64,000 nt of DNA from Martelella limonii (GCF_013344475.1 NZ_JABUOU010000003.1:248001-312000), one strand, 5' to 3'. Positions 17,916 to 27,230 are shown, counted from the first letter of the stretch. The notes: generated by a model from the letters alone, not told the origin. Made by a program: numbers and translations.

Positions 17916-17990
17916 CGGAGACCTCTAAATTGATACACTATTGATTTACCCAAAATTTGATGTTACGCAAGAGAAAAATGGGAGAGCACC
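17916..17990. promoter_or_regulatory. Divergent promoter region with candidate GntR site
   Basis: A 75-base AT-rich gap between the GntR and monooxygenase starts. ATTGAT occurs twice, 11 bases (one helical turn) apart, at 17929 and 17940, in a place where one regulator could control both directions. No exact palindrome was found, so the operator is tentative. GGGAGAG just before 17991 is the ribosome-binding site of the monooxygenase. Confidence 0.4.
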
Positions 17991-19148
17991 ATGGCCGTCG
18001 TGCCCGTCACATCCGAAGATCTCAAAGCCGCCGAAGTCTCGTGGTTTTCCGCGCTGTGCTCGGATGACTATGCCTATCTCGGCGTTCCGGACGGTGCGCT
18101 GCGCTCCTCCTTCGAACACTGCTCCGACATCGTGAAGCGGGCCGAAGGTCACGGCTTTCGCAACATTCTCTGCCCGTCCTCCTATCAGGTGGGACAGGAT
18201 ACGCTGAGCTTCGTGGCAGGCTGCGCGCCGATCACCGAGAACATCAATTTCCTGGCGGCGATCCGCTGCGGCGAGATGCAGCCGATCATGCTGGCGCGCA
18301 CGGTGGCAACGCTCGATCACATGCTGAAGGGCCGGCTGACGCTCAACGTCATCTCCTCCAACTTTCCCGGCGAGGAGGCCGACAGCGCCTATCGCTACCG
18401 CCGCAGCCACGAGGTCGTCGAGATCCTGCGTCAGGCTTGGACCCGTGACGAAATCGATTACGATGGCGAGATCTACCAGTTTCACAAGGTGTCGACCGAG
18501 CCTGCACGCCCCTATCAGCAAAATGGCGGGCCCCTGCTCTATTTCGGCGGCTATTCGCCGGATGCGCTGGAGCTTTGCGGCGCGCAATGCGATGTCTATC
18601 TGATGTGGCCCGAGACCAAGGATCAGCTCGCCGAGCGGATGAAAGCCGTGCATGAGCGCGCGGCCGCCCATGGCCGCACGCTGGATTACGGACTGAGGGT
18701 TCATGTGATCGTCCGCGATACCGAGCAGGAAGCGCGCGAATACGCCGACCATCTGGTCTCGAAGCTTGATGACGAATATGGCCGGCTGATCCGCGACCGG
18801 GCCCATGATGCCGCCTCGCTCGGCGTCTCCCATCAGGCCCGCGCCCGCGAACTGGCCGACCAGTTCGGCTATGTCGAGCCGAACCTCTGGACAGGGGTCG
18901 GCCGCGCGCGCTCCGGCTGCGGGGCGGCGCTCGTCGGCTCCACGGACCAGGTGCTCTCCAAACTTGCCGAATATCGCGAAATGGGCATCCGCGCCTTCAT
19001 CCTCTCCGGCTATCCGCATCTCGACGAGGCCGATCATTTCGGCACCAAGGTGATGCCGGAGCTTGAGACCTGCTCGCTGCCGCATGTATATGGCCGGGTT
19101 CCAGAAACAACACCGGCAACGCCGCTCGGCGTTGGAGAGAGGCATTGA
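17991..19148 (+). CDS. smoC: FMNH2-dependent sulfonate monooxygenase (SsuD-like; probable sulfoquinovose monooxygenase SmoC)
   Basis: A 385-residue flavin-dependent LLM-class monooxygenase. Residues match the SsuD active site with a constant offset of ten: R236 and H238 in LRVHVIV, R307 in the GRARSGCG loop, and Y341 and H343 in SGYPHL. SsuD Cys54 falls on Ser64 by the same offset. Such enzymes use reduced FMN and O2 to release sulfite from C-sulfonates. The aldo-keto reductase and flavin reductase genes follow, the same trio as smoCBA in Agrobacterium, where sulfoquinovose becomes 6-oxo-glucose plus sulfite. The monooxygenase class is firm; the substrate is inferred from context. Another alkanesulfonate is the alternative. 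Confidence 0.75.
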   Translation: MAVVPVTSEDLKAAEVSWFSALCSDDYAYLGVPDGALRSSFEHCSDIVKRAEGHGFRNILCPSSYQVGQDTLSFVAGCAPITENINFLAAIRCGEMQPIMLARTVATLDHMLKGRLTLNVISSNFPGEEADSAYRYRRSHEVVEILRQAWTRDEIDYDGEIYQFHKVSTEPARPYQQNGGPLLYFGGYSPDALELCGAQCDVYLMWPETKDQLAERMKAVHERAAAHGRTLDYGLRVHVIVRDTEQEAREYADHLVSKLDDEYGRLIRDRAHDAASLGVSHQARARELADQFGYVEPNLWTGVGRARSGCGAALVGSTDQVLSKLAEYREMGIRAFILSGYPHLDEADHFGTKVMPELETCSLPHVYGRVPETTPATPLGVGERH

Positions 19149-20038
19149 TGCAGCGGATCGATATCGCGAAAGACCTGAGTTTCAGCCGCCTGGTCTATGG
19201 CATGTGGCGGATCGGCGAGAGCGACACCGCGCCCGCCGCCGTGGAGGCCAAGATCGAGGCCTGCCTCGCCCAGGGCATCACCACGATGGACAATGCCGAT
19301 ATCTATGGCGGCTATACCGCAGAAGCCGTCCTCGGCGGCGCGCTGAAGGCCTCCCCTTCCCTGCGCGACCGGATCGAAATCGTCACCAAATGCGGCATCG
19401 TCGCCCCTGTCGGCCGGCATCAGGCCGCGCGCGTCAAGCATTACGATACCTCCGCCGCCCATATCCGCGCCTCGGTCGAGGCATCGCTGAAAGACATGGC
19501 GACGGATCATGTCGATCTGCTTCTGATCCATCGTCCTGATCCGATGATCGATCCGGAAGAGACCGGCCGCGTGCTCGATGATCTGGTGGCGGAAGGCAAG
19601 ATCCGCGCCGCCGGGGTTTCCAATTTCCGTCCCCATGATTTCACGCTGCTGCAATCCAACATGGAAACCTGGCTTGCGACCAACCAGATCGAACTTGGCC
19701 TGCTGGCGACCGATGCCTTCACCGATGGCGACCTCGCCTTCCTGCAGGAGCGCAAGCTGCCGGTCATGGCCTGGTCCCCGCTTGGCGGGGGACGGCTGTT
19801 TGCCGAAGAGGGCAAGCCGCTTCGTGCGGCGCTGGAGGCGATCGGAAAGCGCTTCGGCGTCGACGCCTCGGCAGTCGCAATCGCATGGCTGCTGAAGCAC
19901 CCGGCAAAGATCCTGCCCGTGCTCGGCACCAACAATCTCGACCGGATTGGCGCGATTTCCGATGCCGAGAAGGTCGAACTCGACAGGCAGGACTGGTTTG
20001 CCCTGTTCGAAACCGCCCGTGGATATGACGTTCCCTAA
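19148..20038 (+). CDS. smoB: Aldo-keto reductase, probable 6-oxo-glucose reductase SmoB
   Basis: A 296-residue (alpha/beta)8-barrel NADPH reductase. The catalytic tetrad is present: Asp and Tyr in DNADIYGG, Lys in VTKCGI and His in LLIHRPD. The C-terminal VLGTNN segment binds the adenine phosphate side. It resembles the YdhF-like AKR group. The ATG overlaps the monooxygenase stop (TGATG) and has GGAGAGG upstream, so it is translationally coupled. In the sulfo-SMO pathway SmoB reduces the 6-aldehyde of 6-oxo-glucose to glucose; that role is assigned here from operon order. Confidence 0.72.
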   Translation: MQRIDIAKDLSFSRLVYGMWRIGESDTAPAAVEAKIEACLAQGITTMDNADIYGGYTAEAVLGGALKASPSLRDRIEIVTKCGIVAPVGRHQAARVKHYDTSAAHIRASVEASLKDMATDHVDLLLIHRPDPMIDPEETGRVLDDLVAEGKIRAAGVSNFRPHDFTLLQSNMETWLATNQIELGLLATDAFTDGDLAFLQERKLPVMAWSPLGGGRLFAEEGKPLRAALEAIGKRFGVDASAVAIAWLLKHPAKILPVLGTNNLDRIGAISDAEKVELDRQDWFALFETARGYDVP

Positions 20039-20049
20039 GGAGAGTGACA

Positions 20050-20568
20050 GTGCACCAGCTGGCGATTGCAAAAGACAATGTATTCGTGCCGGACCCCGCC
20101 GATAGCCGCCGCTATCGCCATGCGCTCGGCACGTTCTCGACCGGCGTGACCATCGTCACGCTGCAGAGCGATGCAGGCCCGCAGGGCATGACGGTCAACT
20201 CCTTCGCCTCGGTCTCGCTCGATCCGCCGCTGGTGCTCTGGTCGCCTGCCAAAAGTTCGAGCCGGCATGATCTTTTCGCAGGCGCCGGCCATTATGCGAT
20301 CCATGTCCTGTCCGCCGACCAGCATGATCTTCTGGCCCGTTTCACACGCGGCGGCGCCGGGTTTGACGGGCTCGACTACCATCTGAACGAGGAGGGCGTG
20401 CCGGTGCTTTCCGATACGCTGGCGCGCTTCGAATGCGCCCGGGCCAATGTGCACGATGCCGGCGATCATACGATTGTTGTCGGACGCGTCCTGCGCGCGG
20501 CCCATGGCGAGGGCGAGCCGCTGATCTTTTCGCGCGGCGCCTTCGGGCGGTTTGCCCATCACGGGTAA
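20050..20568 (+). CDS. smoA: NAD(P)H:FMN reductase partner (SmoA-like flavin reductase)
   Basis: A 172-residue flavin reductase-like protein with the FMN-binding split barrel: RHALGTFSTGVTIVT, GMTVNSFASVSLDPPLVLWSPAK and ARFECARANVHDAGDHTIVVGRV are diagnostic. It supplies FMNH2 to a two-component monooxygenase, here the SsuD/SmoC-like enzyme two genes upstream. The GTG at 20050 is preferred because AAGGAG lies at the right distance; a GTG at 20044 is too close to it. It starts 11 bases after the aldo-keto reductase stop. Confidence 0.8.
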   Translation: MHQLAIAKDNVFVPDPADSRRYRHALGTFSTGVTIVTLQSDAGPQGMTVNSFASVSLDPPLVLWSPAKSSSRHDLFAGAGHYAIHVLSADQHDLLARFTRGGAGFDGLDYHLNEEGVPVLSDTLARFECARANVHDAGDHTIVVGRVLRAAHGEGEPLIFSRGAFGRFAHHG

Positions 20569-20650
20569 GACGGGCGCTTCGCTTTTGAGGAGGAGCGGCG
20601 CGCGCTAGAATGCCCCGGACGGCTGACCGGCCGGGAATGTGGGAGGAGGC

Positions 20651-20701
20651 ATGGCCGTGTGGAAGGCTGGCGCCTGTTTGTTTTGCAAACGGCGCTGGTG
20701 A
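20651..20701 (+). other. Possible 16-residue leader peptide before the TRAP genes
   Basis: An ATG at 20651 follows a very strong GGGAGGAGG ribosome-binding site and reads MAVWKAGACLFCKRRW before a TGA. It lies in the 235-base gap between the flavin reductase and dctQ. It could be a leader peptide that tunes transporter expression, or chance. Nothing else is recognisable in this gap. Confidence 0.3.
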
Positions 20702-20803
20702 CAGTGGAGATTTTCTCGCCCGGGGTGGCTTTGCCAAAGCTTGTGCTTTAACCCGGTAGATGAATTGCCGCAGGCTTCGACATGGCTATGAAACGGTGAA
20801 CCG

Positions 20804-21394
20804 ATGGGATTGTTGCTGACTGCGGCCGCTGTGCTTTCCCGCATCAACGGACCTTTGCTTGCACTTGGCCGGTGGCTGGGCGCGGCGATGATGGGGGTGA
20901 TGGTCGTCGTCATCCTGATCCAGGTGTTCTTCCGCTACGTGCTGAATGATGCCCTGCCCTGGACCGAGGAATTCTCCCGCTTCCTGATGCTCTGGATGGT
21001 ATCGATCATGGCGCCGACGGCGTTTCGCCATGGCGGTTTCGTCAGCATCGACACGATCCGCCAGTTTCTGCCCGCCCGAGGGGCTGCAATCCTCAACCTC
21101 ATCCTGTTCACCCTCTCTGCGATCGTGCTCTGGTGGGCGATCGGGATCGGCTGGAGCGAGGTCACCGGCATTGGCGGCAAGTTCAAGATGCCCTCGATGA
21201 TGGTGCCGACATCGCTTGATTTCTCGACCTGGGTCAAGGTGCCGCGCGCCTATATGATGGCTTCGCTTGCGACGGGCGTCACCATGATGTTCTCGGTCAA
21301 TATCGAGCTCCTCCTGCGCCTTCTCGCCGAGGCACTGGGCGCGGGCGAGCGGCTGAAGCCGATGTCTGCAGTCGCCGGGCTGGAGGTCGAGTGA
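20804..21394 (+). CDS. TRAP transporter small permease (DctQ family)
   Basis: A 196-residue inner-membrane protein with four hydrophobic segments. The DctQ signature region (QVFFRYVLNDALPWTEEFSRFLMLWMV) is clear near residues 40-67. It pairs with the large permease downstream, whose ATG overlaps this stop codon (TGATG). The position after the monooxygenase trio suggests the transporter brings in the substrate of that pathway. Confidence 0.88.
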   Translation: MGLLLTAAAVLSRINGPLLALGRWLGAAMMGVMVVVILIQVFFRYVLNDALPWTEEFSRFLMLWMVSIMAPTAFRHGGFVSIDTIRQFLPARGAAILNLILFTLSAIVLWWAIGIGWSEVTGIGGKFKMPSMMVPTSLDFSTWVKVPRAYMMASLATGVTMMFSVNIELLLRLLAEALGAGERLKPMSAVAGLEVE

Positions 21395-22683
21395 TGCTGA
21401 GCCTGTTCCTGCCGCTGTTCCTCGTCTTCCTGTTTCTCGGCCTGCCGATCCTGTTTGCCCTGATTGCGGCGCCCGCGCTACTCCTCTGGTTCAACGGCCA
21501 GGAGCGCGACATCGTGCTGCTCTACCGCAACGTCTATAACGGCATGGACAGCTTTCCGCTGATGGCGGTTCCGTTCTTCATGCTGGCGGGCGAACTGATG
21601 AACCGGGCCGGCATCACCCACCGGCTGGTGGAGTTCTCGCAGGCCGTGATCGGCCACTTCCGCGCAGGCCTCGCCCATGTGAACATCCTTTCCTCGATGC
21701 TGTTTGCCGGGCTTTCCGGCTCCGCCGTCGCCGATGTCTCCGCACTTGGCGCGATGATGATCCCGGCGATGGAAAAGCAGGGCTATTCCAGAAAGTTCGC
21801 CGCCGCCGTCACAGCGGCCTCCTCGATCATCGGACCGATCATCCCGCCGTCCGGCATCATGATCATCTATGCCTATGTCATGGGCGAAAGCGTTGCGGCG
21901 CTGTTCCTCGCAGGCATCGTGCCGGGCGCGCTGATCGGGGTTTCGCTGATGGTTGTCGTGCGGCTTCTGGCCGACCGCGAAGGCCTGCCGGCCGCCACCG
22001 AAAAGGCAAGCTGGAAGGAGCGCGGCAATGCGAGCCTCAAGGCGTTCTGGCCGCTGCTGACGCCCGTGATCATCATGGGCGGCATTCTCGGCGGCGTGTT
22101 CACGCCGACAGAAGCCTCGGCCGTTGCCGTTGCCTATGCCTTCCTGATCGGCTTCTTCGTGCTGCGCTCGCTGAAGGTCGGCGATGTGCCGGGCATATTG
22201 ATGCGCGCGGGGCTGACCTCTTCGGTCGTGCTGCTGCTCGTCGGCGCGGCCATGGCCTTCAAGACCGTCGCATCGCTGTCACACACGCCGGAGCTTCTCG
22301 CCTCGATCATGCTCGGGATCACCGAAAACCCGCTGCTGCTGCTGTTTTTGATCAACATCCTGCTGTTCATCGTCGGCATGTTTCTCGATGCGGGGCCTGC
22401 GATCATCATTCTCGGACCGATCCTCGGGCCGATCTTCCTGAAGATGGGCGTCGAGCCGGTGCATTTCGCCATCATCATGGCGGTCAACCTGACGGTCGGC
22501 CTGCTGACGCCGCCCATGGGGCTGGTGCTGTTCGTCACGGCCTCGGTGTCGCGGCTGAAGGTCGAGACCGTGGCGCGTGCCGTGCTGCCGTTTCTTGCCG
22601 TCGAGATCGCCGTTATCTTTCTGATCACCTACGTGCCCGCGATCAGCCTGACGCTGCCGCGGCTGTTCGGATTTCTGGAGTAG
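21394..22683 (+). CDS. TRAP transporter large permease (DctM family)
   Basis: A 429-residue permease with about 12 membrane segments; it is the Na+-driven subunit of a tripartite ATP-independent periplasmic transporter. Typical segments include FFMLAGELMNRAGIT, GLSGSAVADVSALGAMMIP and IGPIIPPSGIMIIYA. It is separate from DctQ, as in most systems. It overlaps dctQ by one base and is followed 33 bases later by the binding-protein gene. Confidence 0.92.
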   Translation: MLSLFLPLFLVFLFLGLPILFALIAAPALLLWFNGQERDIVLLYRNVYNGMDSFPLMAVPFFMLAGELMNRAGITHRLVEFSQAVIGHFRAGLAHVNILSSMLFAGLSGSAVADVSALGAMMIPAMEKQGYSRKFAAAVTAASSIIGPIIPPSGIMIIYAYVMGESVAALFLAGIVPGALIGVSLMVVVRLLADREGLPAATEKASWKERGNASLKAFWPLLTPVIIMGGILGGVFTPTEASAVAVAYAFLIGFFVLRSLKVGDVPGILMRAGLTSSVVLLLVGAAMAFKTVASLSHTPELLASIMLGITENPLLLLFLINILLFIVGMFLDAGPAIIILGPILGPIFLKMGVEPVHFAIIMAVNLTVGLLTPPMGLVLFVTASVSRLKVETVARAVLPFLAVEIAVIFLITYVPAISLTLPRLFGFLE

Positions 22684-22716
22684 AAGACAATGAGACAGAG
22701 CAAAGGGAGGACTGCC

Positions 22717-23781
22717 ATGCTCAAGAACCTTATGAAGACCACCATGCTGGCGGGCGTCATCGCCATCAGCGCGGGGCAACTGGCCCAGGCGGCGGACATC
22801 ACGCTGCGCGCCACCGCCAATTCCAACGAGAATGACGAAGACTATGACGGCCTCGTCGTGTTCAAGAACTACATCGAGAACGCCTCCAACGGCGCGATCG
22901 CAGTGGAACTCTTCATCGGCACCCAGCTTTGCGCCACCGGCGAGGAATGCCTGCAGGGCATCGCCGACGGTTCGCTCGACATCTACATCTCGACATCGGG
23001 CGGCGCTGCCGGCCTGTTCCCCTATCTGCAGGTGCTCGACCTGCCCTACATCATGAATGATGACCGGGTGGCCGAAGAGGTGCTCGAGGGTCCGTTTACC
23101 GCCGAGTTGCGCGACCTGGCGCTTTCCGACAGCGGTGACACGATCCGGCTGATGACCATCGGCAACACCGGCGGCTGGCGCAATTTTGCCAATACCGAAC
23201 ACACCATCAAGACGCCCGCCGACATGAAGGGCCTGAAGATGCGCACCGTGCCGGCCGAGCTGCCGCAGGAACTGGTGAAGTCGCTCGGCGCCGCGCCGAC
23301 GCCGATCGCATGGCCGGAACTCTTCACCTCGCTCCAGACCGGCGTGGTCCAGGGCACGGCCAATGGCATCACCGACATCATGAACATGAAGTTCCCCGAT
23401 GCCGGACTGAAATACATCACGCTCGATCGCCACTCCTACATGGCGGCCTTCTGGTGGATGTCGAACGAGCGCTTCAAGAGCCTTTCCGAAGACCAGCAGA
23501 AGCTCGTGGTCGATGCGTTCTATGCCCTTCAGCAGGCAACGTTTGCCAGCCCCAAGCGCAAGGAAATTGCCGCTTATCAGGACTTCCTGAAGGCGGGCGG
23601 CGAGATCTACGTGCCGACGGACGCCGAAAAGGCCGAATTCAAGGATGCGGTTCAGCCGGTGTTCGAATGGTTCAAGAAATCGGTACCGGGCGGCGAGGAC
23701 ATCTTCGCAAGCTTCACCATCGCTGTCGACGAAGCCCAGGCCACCGTCGACGAACAGCGCGCCATGGAAATGGCGAATTGA
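22717..23781 (+). CDS. TRAP transporter substrate-binding protein (DctP family)
   Basis: A 354-residue periplasmic protein with a signal peptide (cleavage after about AQAA, residue 25). It carries the family Arg in GLKMRTVPAE, which grips the acidic group of the ligand, and the PTPIAWPELFTSLQTGVVQGTANG hinge segment. GGGAGG precedes the ATG at 22717; the earlier ATG at 22690 is less likely. The gene order Q-M-P is less usual than P-Q-M. An acidic sugar such as sulfoquinovose would suit an Arg-dependent site, but the ligand is inferred from the neighbours only. Confidence 0.88.
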   Translation: MLKNLMKTTMLAGVIAISAGQLAQAADITLRATANSNENDEDYDGLVVFKNYIENASNGAIAVELFIGTQLCATGEECLQGIADGSLDIYISTSGGAAGLFPYLQVLDLPYIMNDDRVAEEVLEGPFTAELRDLALSDSGDTIRLMTIGNTGGWRNFANTEHTIKTPADMKGLKMRTVPAELPQELVKSLGAAPTPIAWPELFTSLQTGVVQGTANGITDIMNMKFPDAGLKYITLDRHSYMAAFWWMSNERFKSLSEDQQKLVVDAFYALQQATFASPKRKEIAAYQDFLKAGGEIYVPTDAEKAEFKDAVQPVFEWFKKSVPGGEDIFASFTIAVDEAQATVDEQRAMEMAN

Positions 23782-23805
23782 GGCCTTGACGGCTTGAAGA
23801 CGAAA

Positions 23806-23830
23806 CGCCGCGACCAGAAGGGTCGCGGCG
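23806..23830 (+). terminator. Terminator hairpin after the TRAP operon
   Basis: A perfect ten-base stem (CGCCGCGACC / GGTCGCGGCG) with a five-base loop, 24 bases after the dctP stop. There is no T run. The rest of the 308-base gap up to hemH (23831-24089) shows no gene; TATATA near 24047 may be part of the hemH promoter. Confidence 0.65.
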
Positions 23831-24089
23831 TCCGACTGCTGAAAAACCTTTCCACCCTCCCGGGCGAGATGCCAGGGCTCTTGACCAGAGCCGAGGGTCC
23901 ACACTTGCCTCGCGCAAAGCCCGCAGCAAAAGCGCCGCAGGCTTTCCGGACGCGCCGACAGACAGTCCGATCACGACACCGCGACCGACATTTTCACCGC
24001 CAATCTGCGACACCGTAAAATCTGGCGAAGCCCGGCATGCGTTGTTATATACACCGCAACAAGCACAATTAAGGAAAGGCCGGATCCCG

Positions 24090-25127
24090 ATGTCAGAAAT
24101 GCATGCCGCATGGCCGGACAATCATCCAAGCGTCGCTTTCGGCAAGACCGGCGTCCTGCTGGTCAATCTCGGGACACCGGATGGCACCGACAAAGTTTCG
24201 ATGCGGCGCTATCTTGAGGAATTCCTGAAAGACAAGCGCGTGATCGAATGGCCGCGCGCGCTCTGGTATCCGATCCTTTACGGCATCGTCCTGAACCGCC
24301 GTCCCGCCAAGGTCGGCGAAGCCTACAAGCTGATCTGGAACAACGAGCTCGATGAAAGCTATCTGCGCACCTATACCCGCAACCAGGCCGAAAGGCTTGC
24401 CGCGCATTATGCCGATACCCAGAACCTGGTGATCGACTGGGCGATGCGCTACGGCCAGCCCTCCATTCCCGCACGCCTCGAAGCGCTGAAGGCGGCGGGC
24501 TGCGAGCGCATCCTGATCTACCCGCTCTATCCGCAATATGCCGCCTCCACCACGGCGACCGTCAACGACAAGGCATTCCAGACGCTGCTCGACATGCGCT
24601 GGCAGCCGGCGCTGCGCACCGTGCCGCCCTATCATGACGACCCGGTCTACATCGATGCGCTGGCGAAATCGGTCGAAAACCATCTCGCCACGCTCGACTG
24701 GGAGCCGGAGATGATCATCACCTCTTTCCACGGCATTCCGCAGTCCTACTTCAGGAAGGGCGATCCCTATCACTGCCAGTGCCAGAAGACGGCGCGGTTG
24801 CTGCGCGAGCGGCTGGGGCTGTCGAAGGAACGGCTGAAGATCACCTTCCAGTCCCGTTTCGGACCGGAAGAATGGCTGCAGCCCTACACCGACAAGACCG
24901 TCGAGGAACTGCCGAAGAAGGGTATCAAGCGCATTGCCGTGATGAACCCCGGCTTCGTGTCCGACTGTCTGGAGACGCTCGAGGAAATCGGCGAGCAGGC
25001 CCGCGAGAGCTTCATGGAGCATGGCGGCGAGAAATTCACCCATATCCCCTGTCTCAACGACAGCCCCGAGGGCATGCGGGTGATCGAGCATGTTGTCGCC
25101 CGTGAGCTTTCCGGCTGGGTAAACTGA
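24090..25127 (+). CDS. hemH: Ferrochelatase
   Basis: HemH inserts Fe2+ into protoporphyrin IX to make protoheme, the last step of heme synthesis. The N-terminal [10 protein letters not shown], the [22 protein letters not shown] core with the catalytic His, and [17 protein letters not shown] (with the conserved Glu) are present. At 345 residues it is a normal proteobacterial form. The ATG at 24090 has AAGGAAAGG upstream and begins at the family N terminus. The SPFH gene follows after 37 bases. Confidence 0.96.
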   Translation: MSEMHAAWPDNHPSVAFGKTGVLLVNLGTPDGTDKVSMRRYLEEFLKDKRVIEWPRALWYPILYGIVLNRRPAKVGEAYKLIWNNELDESYLRTYTRNQAERLAAHYADTQNLVIDWAMRYGQPSIPARLEALKAAGCERILIYPLYPQYAASTTATVNDKAFQTLLDMRWQPALRTVPPYHDDPVYIDALAKSVENHLATLDWEPEMIITSFHGIPQSYFRKGDPYHCQCQKTARLLRERLGLSKERLKITFQSRFGPEEWLQPYTDKTVEELPKKGIKRIAVMNPGFVSDCLETLEEIGEQARESFMEHGGEKFTHIPCLNDSPEGMRVIEHVVARELSGWVN

Positions 25128-25164
25128 ACAAGGGCCGGTACAACCGGCCCAAGGAGGAAACACA

Positions 25165-26166
25165 ATGGCTGCACTGACCGGATTTTCCATCACGATCATC
25201 ATACTGGCGGTCCTGATCCTTCTCACGCTGTTTGCCGGCATCAAGACCGTGCCGCAGGGCTATGGCTATACGATCGAGCGCTTCGGCCGCTACACCCGCA
25301 CCCTGACCCCCGGCCTCAACCTGATCATTCCGTTCATCGACAAGATCGGCAAGCGGATTAACATCATGGAACAGGTGCTGGATGTCCCCGAGCAGGAGGT
25401 GATCACCCGCGACAATGCGAGTGTGGAGGCAGACGCCGTCTGCTTCTACCAGATCCTCAATCCCGCAGCCGCCGCCTACCAGGTTGCAAACCTGCAGCTT
25501 GCTGTCCTCAACCTCACCATGACCAATATCCGCTCGGTCATGGGCTCGATGGACCTCGACGAACTGCTGTCCAACCGCGATTCGATCAATGAGCGCCTGC
25601 TCCGCGTCGTCGATCTGGCGGTCGAGCCCTGGGGCGTGAAGGTGACGCGTATCGAGATCAAGGATATCCGCCCGCCGGCCGATCTGGTCGAGGCCATGGG
25701 CCGGCAGATGAAGGCCGAGCGCGAAAAGCGGGCGCAGATCCTTGACGCCGAAGGCCACCGCGCCGCCCAGATCCTCCGCGCGGAAGGCTCCAAGCAATCC
25801 GCCATTCTTGAGGCCGAAGGCGAGCGCGAGGCCGCCTATCGCGAGGCCGAGGCCCGCGAGCGTCTGGCCGAAGCCGAGGCCAACGCAACCCGCTCCGTCT
25901 CCACGGCAATCGCCGAGGGCGAGGTCACGGCGATCAACTACTTCGTGGCGCAGAAATATACCGAAGCCATGGCCGCGATCGGCACGTCGACCAATTCCAA
26001 GATCGTGCTGATGCCGATGGAGGCCTCCGCGCTGATCGGCTCGCTGGGCGGCATCGGCCAGATCGCCAAAGAAGTGTTCGGAAGCGACGGGGACAAGACG
26101 ACCGCATCGCGCCCCGCCCGCTCGACCCCCGTGGTCGGCGGGTCGCGCCCGCAGAACGAAAGCTGA
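25165..26166 (+). CDS. SPFH/Band 7 membrane protein (stomatin-like, QmcA type)
   Basis: A 333-residue protein with one N-terminal membrane anchor (about residues 5-27) followed by a Band 7 domain ([31 protein letters not shown]) and a long charged coiled coil (about 175-250, alternating Ala/Glu/Arg). Stomatin-like proteins form large membrane rings and are usually paired with an NfeD protein, as here. They organise membrane microdomains and protease access; the partner cannot be told. The NfeD gene starts 6 bases after the stop. Confidence 0.9.
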   Translation: MAALTGFSITIIILAVLILLTLFAGIKTVPQGYGYTIERFGRYTRTLTPGLNLIIPFIDKIGKRINIMEQVLDVPEQEVITRDNASVEADAVCFYQILNPAAAAYQVANLQLAVLNLTMTNIRSVMGSMDLDELLSNRDSINERLLRVVDLAVEPWGVKVTRIEIKDIRPPADLVEAMGRQMKAEREKRAQILDAEGHRAAQILRAEGSKQSAILEAEGEREAAYREAEARERLAEAEANATRSVSTAIAEGEVTAINYFVAQKYTEAMAAIGTSTNSKIVLMPMEASALIGSLGGIGQIAKEVFGSDGDKTTASRPARSTPVVGGSRPQNES

Positions 26167-26172
26167 CCGGTG

Positions 26173-26634
26173 ATGGGGCTTCTGGTCTTCTTTGCGGAAT
26201 CCGGGCCGTGGGGATGGTTCATCCTCGGCCTGCTGCTGCTTGTCGCCGAGCTGATCGTGCCCGGCGTGTTCCTGATCTGGGTCGGGATCGCGGCGCTGAT
26301 CCTCGGCGCCGGCGCACTCGTCCTCCAGCCCTTCTTCTTCATACCCTGGCAATTGCAGCTCATCGCCTTTGCCGTGCTTGCGGTCATCAGCATTCTCGTC
26401 GGGCGCAAGCTCCTTTCGGGGCGCGAAAGTGCCTCCGACGAGCCGCTTCTGAACCAGCGCGCCGCAAGCCTGATCGGCCGTACCGCAATCGTCAGCGAAG
26501 CGATCGTCAACGGTCGCGGCCGGATCCGCCTCGACGACACGACATGGACGGCGGAAGGCCCCGATGCGCCGGCCGGCGCCACGGTGCGCATCACCGGCGG
26601 CGATGGTGGCAAGCTGAGGGTGGAGCCTGTCTAG
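26173..26634 (+). CDS. NfeD-like membrane protein
   Basis: A 153-residue protein with two or three hydrophobic segments in the first 80 residues (WGWFILGLLLLVAELIVPGVFLIWVGIAALILGAGALV) and a small C-terminal OB-fold (LIGRTAIVSEAIVNGRGRIRLDDTTWTA). This is the short NfeD form without a protease domain, which partners the SPFH protein encoded just upstream. A GTG three bases earlier is an equally possible start. Confidence 0.88.
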   Translation: MGLLVFFAESGPWGWFILGLLLLVAELIVPGVFLIWVGIAALILGAGALVLQPFFFIPWQLQLIAFAVLAVISILVGRKLLSGRESASDEPLLNQRAASLIGRTAIVSEAIVNGRGRIRLDDTTWTAEGPDAPAGATVRITGGDGGKLRVEPV

Positions 26635-26783
26635 CGCTTGCCGCTCTGGCCGCGTTTCCCGGACGGCAGTTGGCTCCGCTGACTTCGAAAGTCGGAGATT
26701 TTCCGGAAACGGCAGCAAGGGCCTTTCGGTCTTGCCAGGCGCAGGCGCGGTGTCCGGGCCTGATCTCGTGAATCCCGGAAGGC

Positions 26784-27230
26784 CTAGAAATCGGCGAGCC
26801 GGGTCTTCACCGCATTCAGCGCCCCCACCATGTCGGCGAAACTCTGGCGCAGCCGGTTTTCCATTTCCTCGCCGATATCGGGATATTCCTCGATCAGGCG
26901 CAGGAACTGCTCGCGGCGGATTGCAATGAGTTCTGAGGGCTCGCTGGCGCGGGCGGAAAGACGGTGGGGCACCGGGCTCACGAGGGCAGCTTCCGCAAGA
27001 AGGCTTCCGGGCCCGGCAATGCCTGCCGAACGGCCTGCAGCCTCCAGCGCCAGATGGCCGCGTTCCAGAAGATAGGCGCCTTCGCTCGGTTCATCCTCGG
27101 CAAACAGGAGTTCGCCCTCGCCAAGCGTGCGCCGCGCAATGGTGAACGCGATCAGGCGAAGCTGTTCTGCCGTGAAACCGGAAAAGAGATCGGCGCGGCG
27201 CAGCGTTGCTATGTCGTCGGACAATGCCAT
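26784..27230 (-). CDS. Cyclic nucleotide-binding domain protein
   Basis: A 148-residue protein made only of a CRP-like cyclic nucleotide-binding domain (LFSGFTAEQLRLIAF, EGELLFAEDEPSEGAYLLERGHLAL, GPGSLLAEAALV) and a short C-terminal helix. There is no helix-turn-helix, so it is not a CRP-type regulator by itself. The phosphate-binding cassette is imperfect and nucleotide binding is unproven. It lies 44 bases downstream of an OmpR-type regulator gene and is probably co-transcribed with it. Confidence 0.75.
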   Translation of the reverse strand: MALSDDIATLRRADLFSGFTAEQLRLIAFTIARRTLGEGELLFAEDEPSEGAYLLERGHLALEAAGRSAGIAGPGSLLAEAALVSPVPHRLSARASEPSELIAIRREQFLRLIEEYPDIGEEMENRLRQSFADMVGALNAVKTRLADF

